From contig OY101122.1 in assembly GCA_956465555.1 (NCBI GenBank), positions 1,995,001 to 2,059,000 on the forward strand: a stretch of DNA of 64,000 nucleotides, given 5' to 3'. The stretch's first letter is position 1. Each line of letters begins with the position of its first letter. Made by a program: the position numbers and the translations under genes. This stretch comes from Nitzschia sp. pyKryTriq1 (taxonomy: Eukaryota > Bacillariophyta > Bacillariophyceae > Bacillariales > Bacillariaceae). The notes under the pieces were generated by a model, which saw nothing but the letters and a program-made list of their open reading frames with translations, made no database searches and was not told where the DNA came from. Positions 50,978 to 61,300 of this stretch are shown here, piece by piece.

Positions 50978-51897
50978 TGACCGAACTTTACTGCTTATTG
51001 GCCGGTACGAAACAGGAGAGCCGTTTCTATATCTTTGTCAACAAGCGTTGTTGGACGAGAGACGGAAGAACGAGTGGAGGATGTAGGATGTGATATATTA
51101 TGGTGGCGTGATAGGGTCGTCTCAAGCATTTGCTCTTTCTTGGGTTATGAACGATATAGATGGGATCAACGTTAACGATGATGTGTACTAGTTTTTGTAC
51201 TACCACCTAGCACTTGTAGAGTAGAATATTATTTGTACACATACATTTCACTGGAAACTCACGGTCATTATTCCCTTTTTGTCTTTTTCCACCAAACATA
51301 CTACCGACCACATAAATAATATGGAGATCCACTTAAATGCATGCATGCGAATGACGGGGTACAAAAGTATGCATTTTGAATGTTGCACACTTAAAATTCC
51401 TATCAGGCTTAAGGAAGCGTATTCTAACGAACCCACTTTTAAAATAGCCTCAAAGACTGCTGGGCTTTTTCGGGTGGTCGTATAATTTCAAATGACTGCA
51501 TTAATTCTTATGAAACGCAACTAATAATGCCCCCCAGGTGAACGCCAATAATATCAACGATGACCGAAGATTAAATAATTTCAATAGCGCCCAAAAGTCT
51601 TTCAACAACGAACACGCACCTATCGCCACCGACCGTCTGTCCTTCATCAACCGTTGCGTTGCGAACAATATCGGCGAACAACGAACAACATGGGCGAACA
51701 ACGAACAACATCGGCGAGCGACGAGAATGAATTCGTTCGAAAAGATTCCCTGTGGTTCTCATGCTACAAAACAGGATCTTCTCCATGATGATGCTGCACC
51801 CACCCTTCTCGTACTTCGTTTCTCTCCTTCAAAACAGCACATCATCCTTACGAGTATTCATACCCCTTTCGATCTATACGTAGGAGGATCAGCAACC
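50978..51897. other. Divergent intergenic region and 5' UTR of the serine acetyltransferase gene
   Basis: Between divergent starts. The frame of the acetyltransferase stays open back to 51538, with an in-frame ATG at 51727, but composition upstream of 51898 is not protein-like. CGAACAAC(A/G) repeats lie at about 51661-51720. From 50978 to 51240 nothing is seen. Confidence 0.4.
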
Positions 51898-53448
51898 ATG
51901 ACGGATGTTCAATCCAGTACGTTTATTCCCACAACCATCATCACAGCTGGGCCCTCGTCGTCTTCCAGCGTACTACTCGACTTAGAAGACGACGCCTTTG
52001 CGTCCGAAAGTCTGTGGAAGCGGTTGCAAGAGGAAGCTTTCGAGGCTCTCGAAGATGAACCAGAATTAAAAACACTCTTGAATCGGACCGTCTTGGCTCC
52101 TGGCGTTTCTTCTTTTGAAGAGGCCATTGCCATGACGGTATGCTACCGCTTACTCCAGACTCCTTGTACCGTTGCTCGAACAATAAATTCTTCTCCCCCC
52201 TTGCCCAGTACTACAAGAGAACCTCCCGTCTTTTGTCCGAATTCACTGAACGAAATATTGCGACAAGCCTTGATCAATCCAGAGGATCTCGAGCTTGGTC
52301 ATACCATGTCCGAAGCTGTCCGTCACGATATAATGGCAGTGTTTGATCGAGATCCAGCCTGTGACACATTGCTGGAAGTGGTATTGTTTATGAAGGGATT
52401 TGCGGCCCTGGTGTGCCATCGTGCGGCACGTCAAAAATGGGTCCAAGCCAAGGCTCGTGGCAGGAGTCGGAGTTTGACAGCGCTCTTTTTACAAAGTCAG
52501 GCGTCGGCATTATTTGCAGTCGACATCCATCCCGCCGCGACTTTAGGGGCCGGTATTCTATTGGACCATGGGACGGGAGTGGTGATTGGAGAGACTGCCC
52601 GGGTGGGCGATGGATGTACGTTGTTGCATGAAGTCACGTTGGGGGGTACTGGCAAAGATCATGGTGATCGTCACCCCAAAATTGGTGCTCATGTGTTAAT
52701 TGGAGCGGGCGCAAAAATCTTGGGCAATATCAAAGTAGGCGACCGCGCCAAAATTGGAGCTGGAAGCATCGTCCTGAAGAGTATTCCTGCGGGAGCGACA
52801 GCCGTGGGAGCTCCCGCCAAGATTATCGGTCGTACTTTGGAAGCCGATCCGGCCCGCGATGGGGATCAGAATTTAGATCATGTCGGCATGTTGCACAAGA
52901 GTGCTAGTAGCGTTGTTCTCGGGTCCCGGGCGGATGCTAGTACCGTGACGGCATCTGTGACCAGTGAAAGCAATTTGGACGAATCCAATAATGATTTCAC
53001 TAATCGAGATGATGATGATGACGACGACAACGACAACGATGAAAATGACGCAGGCGAGAACGAGAAGGAGGACGATCATGGCGAGAAGCAAATGAAAGAC
53101 GAAAAGGAGCAACCCGGCAAGCTCAACCCTCGTCGTTTCTTCCGAAGAATGAAGAAGGAAAACCGGGAAGAAATGTCATTCTGTCCTTTTAGAGACTATA
53201 CTCGAATGGCGTTCCGAGCTCCCGCAAATTCTCTCACTATTGTGAGTCTCCGAAATTTGCTGTTGCCGGAAGGATGCGATTCGGATGAAATAGGAGGAAC
53301 GTTTTTCGAGCTCGACACTAAGAACGTTGGCCATGTTCATTGGAAGGCGGCCAAGGACAAGCTTGGAACAGCTTTGGAGAACAATACTAAACTTTCCAAA
53401 GACAAAATCGAATCAATTGTCCAAAAACTTTCGAAGACAACATCATGA
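51898..53448 (+). CDS. Serine O-acetyltransferase (SAT/CysE type) with C-terminal extension
   Basis: 516 residues from ATG 51898, chosen because family similarity begins soon after; ATG 51727 would add 57 residues that could be a targeting sequence. The N-terminal helical domain is LWKRLQEEAFEALEDEPELK. The left-handed beta-helix domain has QSQASALFAVDIHPAATLGA, LLDHGTGVVIGETARVGDG, LGGTGKDHGDRHPKIG and GAPAKIIGR. The Asp209/His211 pair and His224 correspond to the catalytic region of CysE. The enzyme makes O-acetylserine, the carbon acceptor for cysteine synthesis. Plant and bacterial enzymes end soon after the hexapeptide repeats; this one has about 200 more residues: an Asp/Asn/Glu-rich linker, then CPFRDYTRMAFRAPANSLTI and FFELDTKNVGHVHWKAAKDK. 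That last stretch looks like a degenerate EF-hand. A regulatory role for the tail is inference. Confidence 0.9.
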   Translation: MTDVQSSTFIPTTIITAGPSSSSSVLLDLEDDAFASESLWKRLQEEAFEALEDEPELKTLLNRTVLAPGVSSFEEAIAMTVCYRLLQTPCTVARTINSSPPLPSTTREPPVFCPNSLNEILRQALINPEDLELGHTMSEAVRHDIMAVFDRDPACDTLLEVVLFMKGFAALVCHRAARQKWVQAKARGRSRSLTALFLQSQASALFAVDIHPAATLGAGILLDHGTGVVIGETARVGDGCTLLHEVTLGGTGKDHGDRHPKIGAHVLIGAGAKILGNIKVGDRAKIGAGSIVLKSIPAGATAVGAPAKIIGRTLEADPARDGDQNLDHVGMLHKSASSVVLGSRADASTVTASVTSESNLDESNNDFTNRDDDDDDDNDNDENDAGENEKEDDHGEKQMKDEKEQPGKLNPRRFFRRMKKENREEMSFCPFRDYTRMAFRAPANSLTIVSLRNLLLPEGCDSDEIGGTFFELDTKNVGHVHWKAAKDKLGTALENNTKLSKDKIESIVQKLSKTTS

Positions 53449-54144
53449 GCCATCCTCCGCCACCGGAAGATCCAAAACTATTGGATAGCGTCTTTCTTGT
53501 TTACTTGCCACCACTTCTTTTCACTCCTACTACCGTAGTAGACTAATAGACCGAGTAGCGTCGGAGATGCTGCTACTACTACTCTAGTAGTAGCACTAAT
53601 ACTAGTAGGAGAATACTATCGCCTACTACTGTACCGTACATTAGAGAACACAAAATCCTATTAAAATGACTGGTCGTTAAATAAATAATCGCCACCAATG
53701 AGAACGAGAACTCTGCCACGTCGTTCGCAGTACCAGTGGCAGTGGTACCAGGTACCAGCGTACTGTGCACTAAAAACAGGCAGGAGGCAGCTCTTGCAAA
53801 ATATTCAAATATACAGTTAGTAATTCATTCTCGCTTGTTCGGTCACAAAACGAGTGGGAATAATACCGGAAGCGAATCAATCGTAAATATTACTATTGTA
53901 AGCGGCACCACCGCGGGCCCGCATAACGGTACGTGTACGATTACTAATAGAAACGACGCAGAGAAGGCACTCAATACGCACGCGGGCCACAGTACCGGTA
54001 GTGGAAACAAGCCTGCCATCAGCGAACAAGTGTACAAGCGTACTTCAGGGTAGATACTAGGAACAACAGCAGCAACGACAAAGAATAAACAAAAACAATA
54101 AAGAAGACGTAGCATCAAGAAATATTGGAGAAGAGGAGGCAGGG
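53449..54144. other. Intergenic region
   Basis: CTACTACTAG-type runs lie at about 53525-53625 and GGTACCAGGTACCAG-type palindromes at 53728-53760. No gene seen. Confidence 0.4.
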
Positions 54145-56058
54145 ATGGGCCCCCACTACAACAACAAGCCCGACGGCGGGGATGGGGACGAGCTGAAAGA
54201 AGGAGCGGCAGCAGCGGAAGCCGATTTCTCAAATGATGATCATGCTGCCAGCAGAGGTGGGGCTCTAGAAGGTAGCGGTTGTGTCGTCGAGACCGGTTTG
54301 GCGGAAGAAATGAATGCCCTATCCGTCGAAGAACGCGAGCGGGTCTACGATGAGATCCATGGAGTGGCAAGTATCCGCGAGGAGACGCCCGAGCTGGTAT
54401 CGACAAGCCTCGAGAAGATGCGAGAAGAGCTAGCAGAAATGCCCCGGCGAACTAAAGCCATTCTCGACCGAGCTATATTTACGAAGCCCAGTATTGCCCG
54501 CGACGACAAATTCCACATGATGTTTCTTCGGGCTAGTCGTTTTGATCCGCACGAAGCAGCGTACAAGATGTGTCGTTTCTTTTTACACAAGCTGAAACTG
54601 TTCGGTGATGAGAAGCTCGTGAGGGAAATCACACTGGACGATTTGGGAGAGCAAGAGCTACGGTTCATGTACGATGGCTCCATTCAATTCCACATTGTTA
54701 ATGCCCGTGGGATGAGAGCTGAGTATATCATGCTGTCAGCCTACTATCATGATACGGGAGAGGTCTGTAATTGCGAAGCGTGGATGCGTTATCAGTTCTA
54801 CCAATTGATGACTGTACTCGAGGATGAAGAAGTTCAAAAGAGAGGCATCGTTGAGGTGCATAACTTTTCTGGGAAAGCAACCAGCATCAGTAGACGCGCC
54901 ATGCTTGACTGTGCTACGAAAGGCAAGGATCTCTTTAATGACCGTCCCGTAAGGGTCTGTGGTTTTCACACTCTCTTTGATCAATCTTCTTTTGTTCGTT
55001 TTCTAAGCACTTGCAGCAAAATGATGATGCCGGATTTGAGACTCCGGCAACGTTTCCATTTCGGCTCCAAAAAAGAAATACAATCCAGCCTTTTAACATA
55101 TGGAATAAGTTTACCCGAGCCATTTTTCAAACGACTGGGCGAAGAAGAAGGCATCTTTGCGAGACGCCACATTGAGTCATACCTCGAAGAACGCCGACAA
55201 AAAGAGGCAGCAGAATGCATGCGCCTTGAGCAAGAAGCTCTCGCATCGGAGCCGAACCGCACTCCCTGTGCAACACAAGCAGACGTCCTAATGGGACGAG
55301 GCCTCCCATATCAGAGATGGGTTGGCAACAAAGGACTAGCCCGTTTAGTAGAGGACAATGTGGATCGATACATTTCGGCCACTGCAAAGAACGAAAAGAC
55401 GGCAATTGCCTCTGAAATCGTCCAGCTTGTCAAAGATGAAAGAGGTGGAAAATTTCTCATGCGTACAGATACTCATTGGGAAGCAATAGACGACATGGCT
55501 GCTAGGGAAAAAGTAAGCCAGTTATTCAGAGCCGCGACAAGAAGTCGTCTAAGTCAGGTCGCTAGTAGGATCACAACGAACAGTAGCATTGGCTTGAATG
55601 CTGATGCACAGCTGACAGAAGAGGACAAGAGTGAAGAAAATGATGGTGTCCTCCATCTTCTTGCTTTTGGTGGCGAGGAGCAACAAGAAGTACGAGGAGT
55701 ACTAGTACTAGCAGAACGAGCACCGGCAGCAGCAGCAACCGACCTACAACACCATTCTGCTGTTGCTCACGACCCGACCAGAGCCGCGACAGGAAGTCGT
55801 CTAAGGCAGGTCCCCCTAGTCACCACGAGTAGTAGTAGCGGCTTGAATGATGATGAACAAGAACAGACCACAGAAGAGGTCGAATATTTAGTCCATCTTC
55901 TTGCTCCTGCTCGTCCTCCTGGTGTGCAACAACAAGAACCGCAAAAAGAAGGAGCAACACGAGCACCGGCAGCAGCAGACCTACAGAATCATTCCCCTCC
56001 TAACGACGACCCGACCTATGGCGGCATGCAGTCGAAGAGGCGCAGAGTAGAGGATTGA
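54145..56058 (+). CDS. SEC14/CRAL-TRIO-like protein fused to a DUF6824 domain
   Basis: 637 residues. Residues about 50-370 resemble a CRAL-TRIO lipid-binding protein. There is a helical N-lobe with MFLRASRFDPHEAAYKMCRF, the core DLGEQELRFMYDGSIQFHIV, YQLMTVLEDEEVQKRGIVEV, and a lid-like RPVRVCGFHTLFDQSSFVRF followed by GSKKEIQSSLLTYGI. This resembles SEC14-family carriers of phosphatidylinositol. Residues about 378-467 are a DUF6824 domain (ADVLMGRGLPYQRWVGNKGL, KFLMRTDTHWEAIDDMAARE). The last 170 residues contain an internal duplication of about 80 residues (RAATRSRLSQVASRITTNSS against RAATGSRLRQVPLVTTSSSS, each followed by VLHLLA/LVHLLA and an Ala-rich stretch). The fusion suggests coupling of lipid sensing to the DUF6824 role. 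That coupling is inference. Confidence 0.72.
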   Translation: MGPHYNNKPDGGDGDELKEGAAAAEADFSNDDHAASRGGALEGSGCVVETGLAEEMNALSVEERERVYDEIHGVASIREETPELVSTSLEKMREELAEMPRRTKAILDRAIFTKPSIARDDKFHMMFLRASRFDPHEAAYKMCRFFLHKLKLFGDEKLVREITLDDLGEQELRFMYDGSIQFHIVNARGMRAEYIMLSAYYHDTGEVCNCEAWMRYQFYQLMTVLEDEEVQKRGIVEVHNFSGKATSISRRAMLDCATKGKDLFNDRPVRVCGFHTLFDQSSFVRFLSTCSKMMMPDLRLRQRFHFGSKKEIQSSLLTYGISLPEPFFKRLGEEEGIFARRHIESYLEERRQKEAAECMRLEQEALASEPNRTPCATQADVLMGRGLPYQRWVGNKGLARLVEDNVDRYISATAKNEKTAIASEIVQLVKDERGGKFLMRTDTHWEAIDDMAAREKVSQLFRAATRSRLSQVASRITTNSSIGLNADAQLTEEDKSEENDGVLHLLAFGGEEQQEVRGVLVLAERAPAAAATDLQHHSAVAHDPTRAATGSRLRQVPLVTTSSSSGLNDDEQEQTTEEVEYLVHLLAPARPPGVQQQEPQKEGATRAPAAADLQNHSPPNDDPTYGGMQSKRRRVED

Positions 56059-56686
56059 AAACAAGAAACTCTAAACGCTTCCTGCTCCTGGCTATTCCTC
56101 CTCGTTGTCGCCTTTTCACCATCATGCCTTTACTATGCCAGCAAGGATCCTCTACTTTTTCACGCTCTGCTGGTGCTCTCTCAGACCCAGGAGGAGCAGC
56201 ATTGCTCTAGTACTAGAAGCGGGGGTCGCCACGTCCTCGCCAACAACAAGGGGAACAAGTTCAACGACGAAGATCAGGAAATTTCGGGCGGCGGATGATC
56301 GACGAGGATCGATCACCTCTAGCCCCTGGTGGCTTTTTGTTTTACTACTCGCAGGATTAGTCTCTACTACTACTTGTAGTATATCGGAAAGCAGTAGTAG
56401 TATAAGAACTTGCTGCTGGAGGCCTGGTTCCGGGCGGTCAACATGTTGTCTTGCTACTTACGGCTTCGTCTCCTACGCTAGTACTACTAGAGTAGCAAGT
56501 AGAGGAGCACCAGCTATCATTAGAGCGACGACGTGCCAGCACTCCCCACACCAGCAGGTGGCATCGTCCACAGCCAGTCAGCCAGAATTCAGTACTACAT
56601 ATTATGGTACTGTACAGGGAGTGGTGCGCTGGCAGGAGCGTCATGCATTCATTCATTCATGCATTCATTCATTCATTCATTGGTGC
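56059..56686. other. Convergent intergenic region
   Basis: A plus-strand frame from 56105 crosses it and overlaps the next minus-strand gene, but has noncoding composition. An ATTC tetranucleotide run lies at about 56643-56681. Confidence 0.4.
56643..56681. repeat. ATTC tetranucleotide microsatellite
   Basis: About nine CATT units with one CATG interruption, six bases beyond the 3' end of the minus-strand glycosyltransferase gene. Confidence 0.85.
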
Positions 56687-58618
56687 TCACCCCGACAGGA
56701 TTCCTCTACCTTTCAGTTCCACTTGGCCTGCCGCGATGGTCCACAAGGATATATTGTGGTATTTTGGCGTCAAATGAGAGTACGATGGCGACAGGTCTTC
56801 CATGGTCAGGCTGTGAAGTTGAATCGGACACGGTGGTGGCAGCAGCGCCATATTAGTAGCATTCTTCTTCTTCGAATTCGAGTTGTTCTTGTTGTCGTTG
56901 TTGTCGTCAGCACGACGACGACGACGACATGCTGCAATGCATCGGTCGTATACATGATAGTGATGATAGAAACGCTCCATTGTGGAAGACGCGTGTGGAT
57001 CCATATATCCCGCTTGAAGGGCCCCCCACAACAGCGGACATTTCGTATCGGCAATACTAGCAGGAGTGCTGCTGATGTTGTGGTCATCATGATCCACAAG
57101 AACGGTCATGTGTTGATAGGTAAAATCCAAGAATCGATGAATGTGGGCGGGTTCCGCAAAGGCATAAATGGCCAAGGAATGGACTAGCAAATCCCCATAT
57201 CGTTGTCGATAGATAAATCCACGTAGATCGATTTCATTTTTCAAAAATGCTTGGACGCGTTTGGATTGAAAAAAGGATACCGATGCGATAAAGAAATTGT
57301 TGTACACGCCACACAAATCCCATGATATGGGATATCGACCACGCGTGGTGTTGTTGTTGTTGTTGGTGTTGGTGTTGTTACCACCATTCTTGTTTTTATT
57401 TTTCATCAGCCCCGAATGCCATCGTTCCCACCAATGGCGAACCAACATATGATGATTCAATTCATAGGAACACATGCGAAAGCCATAGACATATTCATGC
57501 TCTTTCATGAAATCAAACAAATTGTATGGAATGGGTGACAATATGAAAGAGTCTTCGTCGAGTCGAAAGATGTATTCATATCCAACAGCAGGAGCGTGGA
57601 GTTGCTCTTGTTGGTCCTGCATGTGTTGATTTTGTTGTTGCACTTGTACTTGTTGCACTTGCACTTGTTGTTGTTGTTGTTCTACCAGTTGATGTTTGTT
57701 CACTGTCTGAAAGAAATCCCAAATGGTAATGGCAAAGAAACGGCACATGTGACGGTATCCAATGGAAAATTTCTTTGCCACATTCCACTTGGTGGCATTG
57801 TCATGACGCAAATTATGGGGAAGGCTCCAATAGGGAGTATCCTGGAGATTGACCAACTTGAAAATACCTCGGTGTTCGTCGATGACGATCTTGTTGTTGT
57901 TGTTCTTGTTCTTCTTGCTCCTGGCTCCTTCTTGTCCCGATGATGACAATAAGCGTGTCTCCAAGACGGCCAGATCGGTCATGTCAAAATCTCCCGTGTG
58001 AAAGAGAAAGATATCGACATTGTTCAAGTTGTTGTTGTGGTTGTTGGTGTTGTTGTTGTTGTTGTTGTTGTTGGTGTTGTTGGTGTGACCATCATGATGA
58101 TGATGATGATGATAATTTTGGAGGAGATAATTGTCTCGTAATAAATCCAGAGATTGCAGCAAGAGACCATAACTGTCTCGGTGTTGGTAACTGGAATGTT
58201 GTTTTTGCACCAACAAGACAATGGCGTTGGATCGGAATCTTCTTGGGGCAAGACTCAGTATGGAAATATTGCCGAGACTCCTGGGCTTGCGGGGACTGCC
58301 GTAGGTGATATTGTACTCATAGATGATGATGCCGCCGGATCTGATGGAGTTGGAGCTGTCAAGAAACTCTTGTTCGATTCGAAGCAGGTCAACGGGATCC
58401 GCCACATTATCACCGCGGCCCCAACCACCAACACCACCAACACCACCAACACCACCAACACCACCACCACCACCACCACCACCAACACCACTGTTCAGGA
58501 TATTACGGGAGATTGTGAATACCACGCAAGCGAAAAGACAAATCCGAGCGATCGATGATGATGATGATGCGAATGACGCCCTCCAGGAAAGTCGCACCGA
58601 TGGTGCTGCGGTGGGCAT
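56687..58618 (-). CDS. GT15-type (KRE2/MNT1-like) mannosyltransferase-like type II membrane protein
   Basis: 643 residues. A signal anchor at about residues 22-40 (SIARICLFACVVFTISRNIL) is followed by a Gly-Val-Gly stalk and a lumenal domain. GT15-like features are: YEYIFRLDEDSFILSPIPYN (in the place of YxWRxEPDV, with the DED acidic site), FDFMKEHEYVYGFRMCSYEL, YNNFFIASVSFFQSKRVQAF, and GFIYRQRYGDLLVHSLAIYA followed by IHRFLDFTYQHM. Family members add alpha-1,2-mannose from GDP-mannose to glycans in the Golgi. Poly-Asn and poly-Gln inserts interrupt the domain (about residues 180-200 and 320-350). Extra C-terminal residues include a Cys/Arg-rich segment (DRCIAACRRRRRADDNN). The donor and acceptor are inferred from the family. 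Confidence 0.78.
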   Translation of the reverse strand: MPTAAPSVRLSWRASFASSSSSIARICLFACVVFTISRNILNSGVGGGGGGGGVGGVGGVGGVGGWGRGDNVADPVDLLRIEQEFLDSSNSIRSGGIIIYEYNITYGSPRKPRSLGNISILSLAPRRFRSNAIVLLVQKQHSSYQHRDSYGLLLQSLDLLRDNYLLQNYHHHHHHDGHTNNTNNNNNNNNTNNHNNNLNNVDIFLFHTGDFDMTDLAVLETRLLSSSGQEGARSKKNKNNNNKIVIDEHRGIFKLVNLQDTPYWSLPHNLRHDNATKWNVAKKFSIGYRHMCRFFAITIWDFFQTVNKHQLVEQQQQQVQVQQVQVQQQNQHMQDQQEQLHAPAVGYEYIFRLDEDSFILSPIPYNLFDFMKEHEYVYGFRMCSYELNHHMLVRHWWERWHSGLMKNKNKNGGNNTNTNNNNNTTRGRYPISWDLCGVYNNFFIASVSFFQSKRVQAFLKNEIDLRGFIYRQRYGDLLVHSLAIYAFAEPAHIHRFLDFTYQHMTVLVDHDDHNISSTPASIADTKCPLLWGALQAGYMDPHASSTMERFYHHYHVYDRCIAACRRRRRADDNNDNKNNSNSKKKNATNMALLPPPCPIQLHSLTMEDLSPSYSHLTPKYHNISLWTIAAGQVELKGRGILSG

Positions 58619-59363
58619 GATGATGATGATGATGGTGGTGGTGGTGATGATGATGATGACACAGTCGCACCGCGGGAGACCTACACGTATTACTCTAGTC
58701 TACTTGGAATTCTTCTTCACGAGGAGGCACCACAACTCATCGCTGCAGCATTCGCCTGATGTATTATCCTTTTACTCATACTCGTGTATATTATATCCTG
58801 TTTATGTTTGCAAAAGACTCTGTTATTCCTATTATTTTGAGGAATAGCAGGCGCGTTTCGAGTTTCGCGATGCGGAGAGTATTAGTAGGATTCCGAGATG
58901 ATGATTCGTGAATCAATCATCTCGAGGGTCTCGGATGCTCGGATGCTCGGATCATCATATTACTGCGTACGAATACCGGTACCGGTAGGTCTCAGCAGCA
59001 GCAGGCAGTCCCGATGACTTTGATTCGTTTGACTTCAATGTGAAAAGGTCGAATGGATCGGAAAGACATTCGATTTTGGCGCGCCCGCGAGAAATAATGA
59101 CTTTGACGATGATGGGAGTAGCTATACTCGCCGCCGATACAAGATACAACATCACCACCCGCACCTCTTCTGCTTTGCCCGCAGCAAACAATATTCCAGA
59201 GTCAGTTCCATCCAACAAGCATTCAATCAAGCAACCATGTCGTGGTAGAACCATGAGTGAGTATTCGTAGTAGTAGTACTAGTAAGCACCCATACTACGG
59301 TACTCGTAAAGAATACGCAGAATCGAAGAATAGAATATAATATACTATTATATTTTTATCATT
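58619..59363. other. Divergent intergenic region between two glycosyltransferase genes
   Basis: It should contain promoters for both flanking genes. It holds an ATG/GATGATGATG run at about 58612-58660, the TACCGGTACCGGTA palindrome at about 58975-58988, and an AT-rich TATAATATACTATTATAT stretch at about 59335-59355 just before the ATG at 59364. No coding frame is supported. Confidence 0.45.
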
Positions 59364-60647
59364 ATGCCATCCAACTTTCGCCAAGCGCTGGGATGTGCCT
59401 TTTTGATCGCCGTCGCCATGGTCTTTTATGAACTAGGGCGATCGTCCAGCCTTCTTTCCACGCCCTGTGACGACTACCTTTACCATCCAAAAGGAGTATC
59501 ATCTACTGCCACTGCCACTGCCACTGCTACTCGCCATCATGGTGGTCATCCTCCTCCTTCTTATGCAACAAATAATAATAATAATAATTTATTGGACCAA
59601 TGGGAGACCAACACGGTGATCATTACGATTTCCTTTGGCAAGGCGACCGAGACGAAATTTTTAGAACGCTTGGTGTATTCGGCGCGCAGGAATGGACATT
59701 GGAAGGGACCCATCGTAGTCTTGACCGATCAAGCCGAGCTTTATCAACAAAGATTCGCCGCCGCTGATGGTGCTGCTGGAGGACTATTATTATTATTTCC
59801 AGAAAAGGACGACAGTCTGATCATTATACAAGCCAAACAAGAACATTTGCATCCTATGGATGTCAAGACTGGTAAACCGATACCTTTTATCAATGATGCC
59901 ATGCGATTTAAACGCTTCAAAACATTGGTCTTTGACTATTTGGACGAATACTACTCCTATCATCAGCAGCAGGAGCACCAGCACCAGTACTATCCACCAT
60001 CATCACCAACAACATTAGCCGACGCGAGTTCCACACCATCACCACCGCCCTATCAGAATGTTTTATATTTGGATGTGGAAATTGTGGTCGCTCGACCCAT
60101 TGTGGGTCTCTTGCAAGATTATCAGGATCAAATGATTCAACGCGAAGTCTTTGTCGATGCCTGGAATACAACAACAACTACTACTACTACTACAACTACT
60201 ACTACCACTACTACTTCCTTGAATACGACGACAGTTCCAAGAACAGGTCCCTTTATGAGTCTCTTTTCCGATTGTCCCAAATGCGGCCGCCAAAATTTCA
60301 ACTTGAATGGAGGGGTCCTCATGTTGCATCATATCCAGAGTCGACCGTGTTTATTGGAATGGCAATCCTTATTTGCGCTAGGTGCAGATTACAGCAAGGC
60401 CGACCAACGCTACCTGGTGGTAATGAAACAAGCCAAAACGTGCAAACTGTGGCAACTTCCCGATTACCATCGCATGTATCCGACTCGAAAAGACATGCGT
60501 CTCAAACAATCCTCAACGATTGTCCACAATACGAATACTTATCAAGCACAACGCCTCCCGTATCACATCCAAAAAGACTATTTCAATTATTTGATGGGAA
60601 ATCAAAGTTACTTTACTAGTAGTACCGACGCACTCGAGACCTTTTAA
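59364..60647 (+). CDS. Glycosyltransferase-like type II membrane protein (GT8-like fold)
   Basis: 427 residues. Residues about 7-27 form a signal anchor (ALGCAFLIAVAMVFYELG). The lumenal part starts NTVIITISFGKATETKFLER, then GPIVVLTDQAEL. The central NVLYLDVEIVVARPIVGLL gives a DxE in place of DxD. FNLNGGVLMLHH and KADQRYLVVMKQ follow, matching the order YxDxD...NxGxxxx...DQ seen in nucleotide-sugar transferases of the GT8 or GT-A type. A poly-Thr run (about residues 271-285) and Gln/His repeats are inserts. CPKCGRQNFN resembles a small Cys pair near the active site. The sugar donor is unknown. The gene is head-to-head with the GT15-like gene. Confidence 0.68.
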   Translation: MPSNFRQALGCAFLIAVAMVFYELGRSSSLLSTPCDDYLYHPKGVSSTATATATATRHHGGHPPPSYATNNNNNNLLDQWETNTVIITISFGKATETKFLERLVYSARRNGHWKGPIVVLTDQAELYQQRFAAADGAAGGLLLLFPEKDDSLIIIQAKQEHLHPMDVKTGKPIPFINDAMRFKRFKTLVFDYLDEYYSYHQQQEHQHQYYPPSSPTTLADASSTPSPPPYQNVLYLDVEIVVARPIVGLLQDYQDQMIQREVFVDAWNTTTTTTTTTTTTTTTTSLNTTTVPRTGPFMSLFSDCPKCGRQNFNLNGGVLMLHHIQSRPCLLEWQSLFALGADYSKADQRYLVVMKQAKTCKLWQLPDYHRMYPTRKDMRLKQSSTIVHNTNTYQAQRLPYHIQKDYFNYLMGNQSYFTSSTDALETF

Positions 60648-61300
60648 AGGAAAACTAATATGAGATTACTTTTCACTTCAAACTTGATGAATTGGTGGCG
60701 CCAAGTCTTTCTGCCGGTATGTACTAGAGTATCTACAGTATATCCTCTATGCCTACTACAGTACTACTATACTTACTACTCGAAGTAGACTCTACTACTA
60801 CTAGTAGAGGTACTATATTCGTACTCGGACACTACTCTACTACACTACCTTAGCTCGATATAACATAGAGATCGAGATACTACTCTACTACTATCGTAAA
60901 GCCGCTACTGTACCGTAGTAGAAGTGCAGTTTAATTTAGTTGACTACCTTGACTACTAGTAGAAGCGATAACAAAAGATATAAGAAGTAACCATTCATGA
61001 ATAATTTAAAAATATGCTTCGATCCATTGGAACACTAAGTAGTCTATTAGCAGAGTTTAACGGTTTTAAAAGAACGGGTAAAATGGATACGAAAACCACT
61101 TTCCCGCCTTATTTTGTTCTTGCGTGCGATCGGAGTATTATATTAAAAAATAATACTCGCGTACTGGTGTAGAATGACGATGGCAACCGGATTTCCATCT
61201 ACTGTATTAGGTTTTGTGATTTTCATCGATTGCTACTTGTTCGTACTTGTCTGCAGGAAGCAACTCCAATCACATCTACTAGAGTATAGTATCTGAAACC
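60648..61300. other. Intergenic region, trinucleotide palindrome-rich
   Basis: From about 60720 to 60965 the DNA is almost wholly CTACTA/TAGTAG/GTAC sequence with many small palindromes such as CTACTAGTAG. No gene seen; the rest is AT-rich. Confidence 0.45.

Noticed and set aside
56105-57187. Long plus-strand frame of 360 codons
   Set aside because: It overlaps the well-supported GT15-like gene on the other strand and its composition (Ser/Thr/Arg, frequent Cys) is that of antisense DNA.
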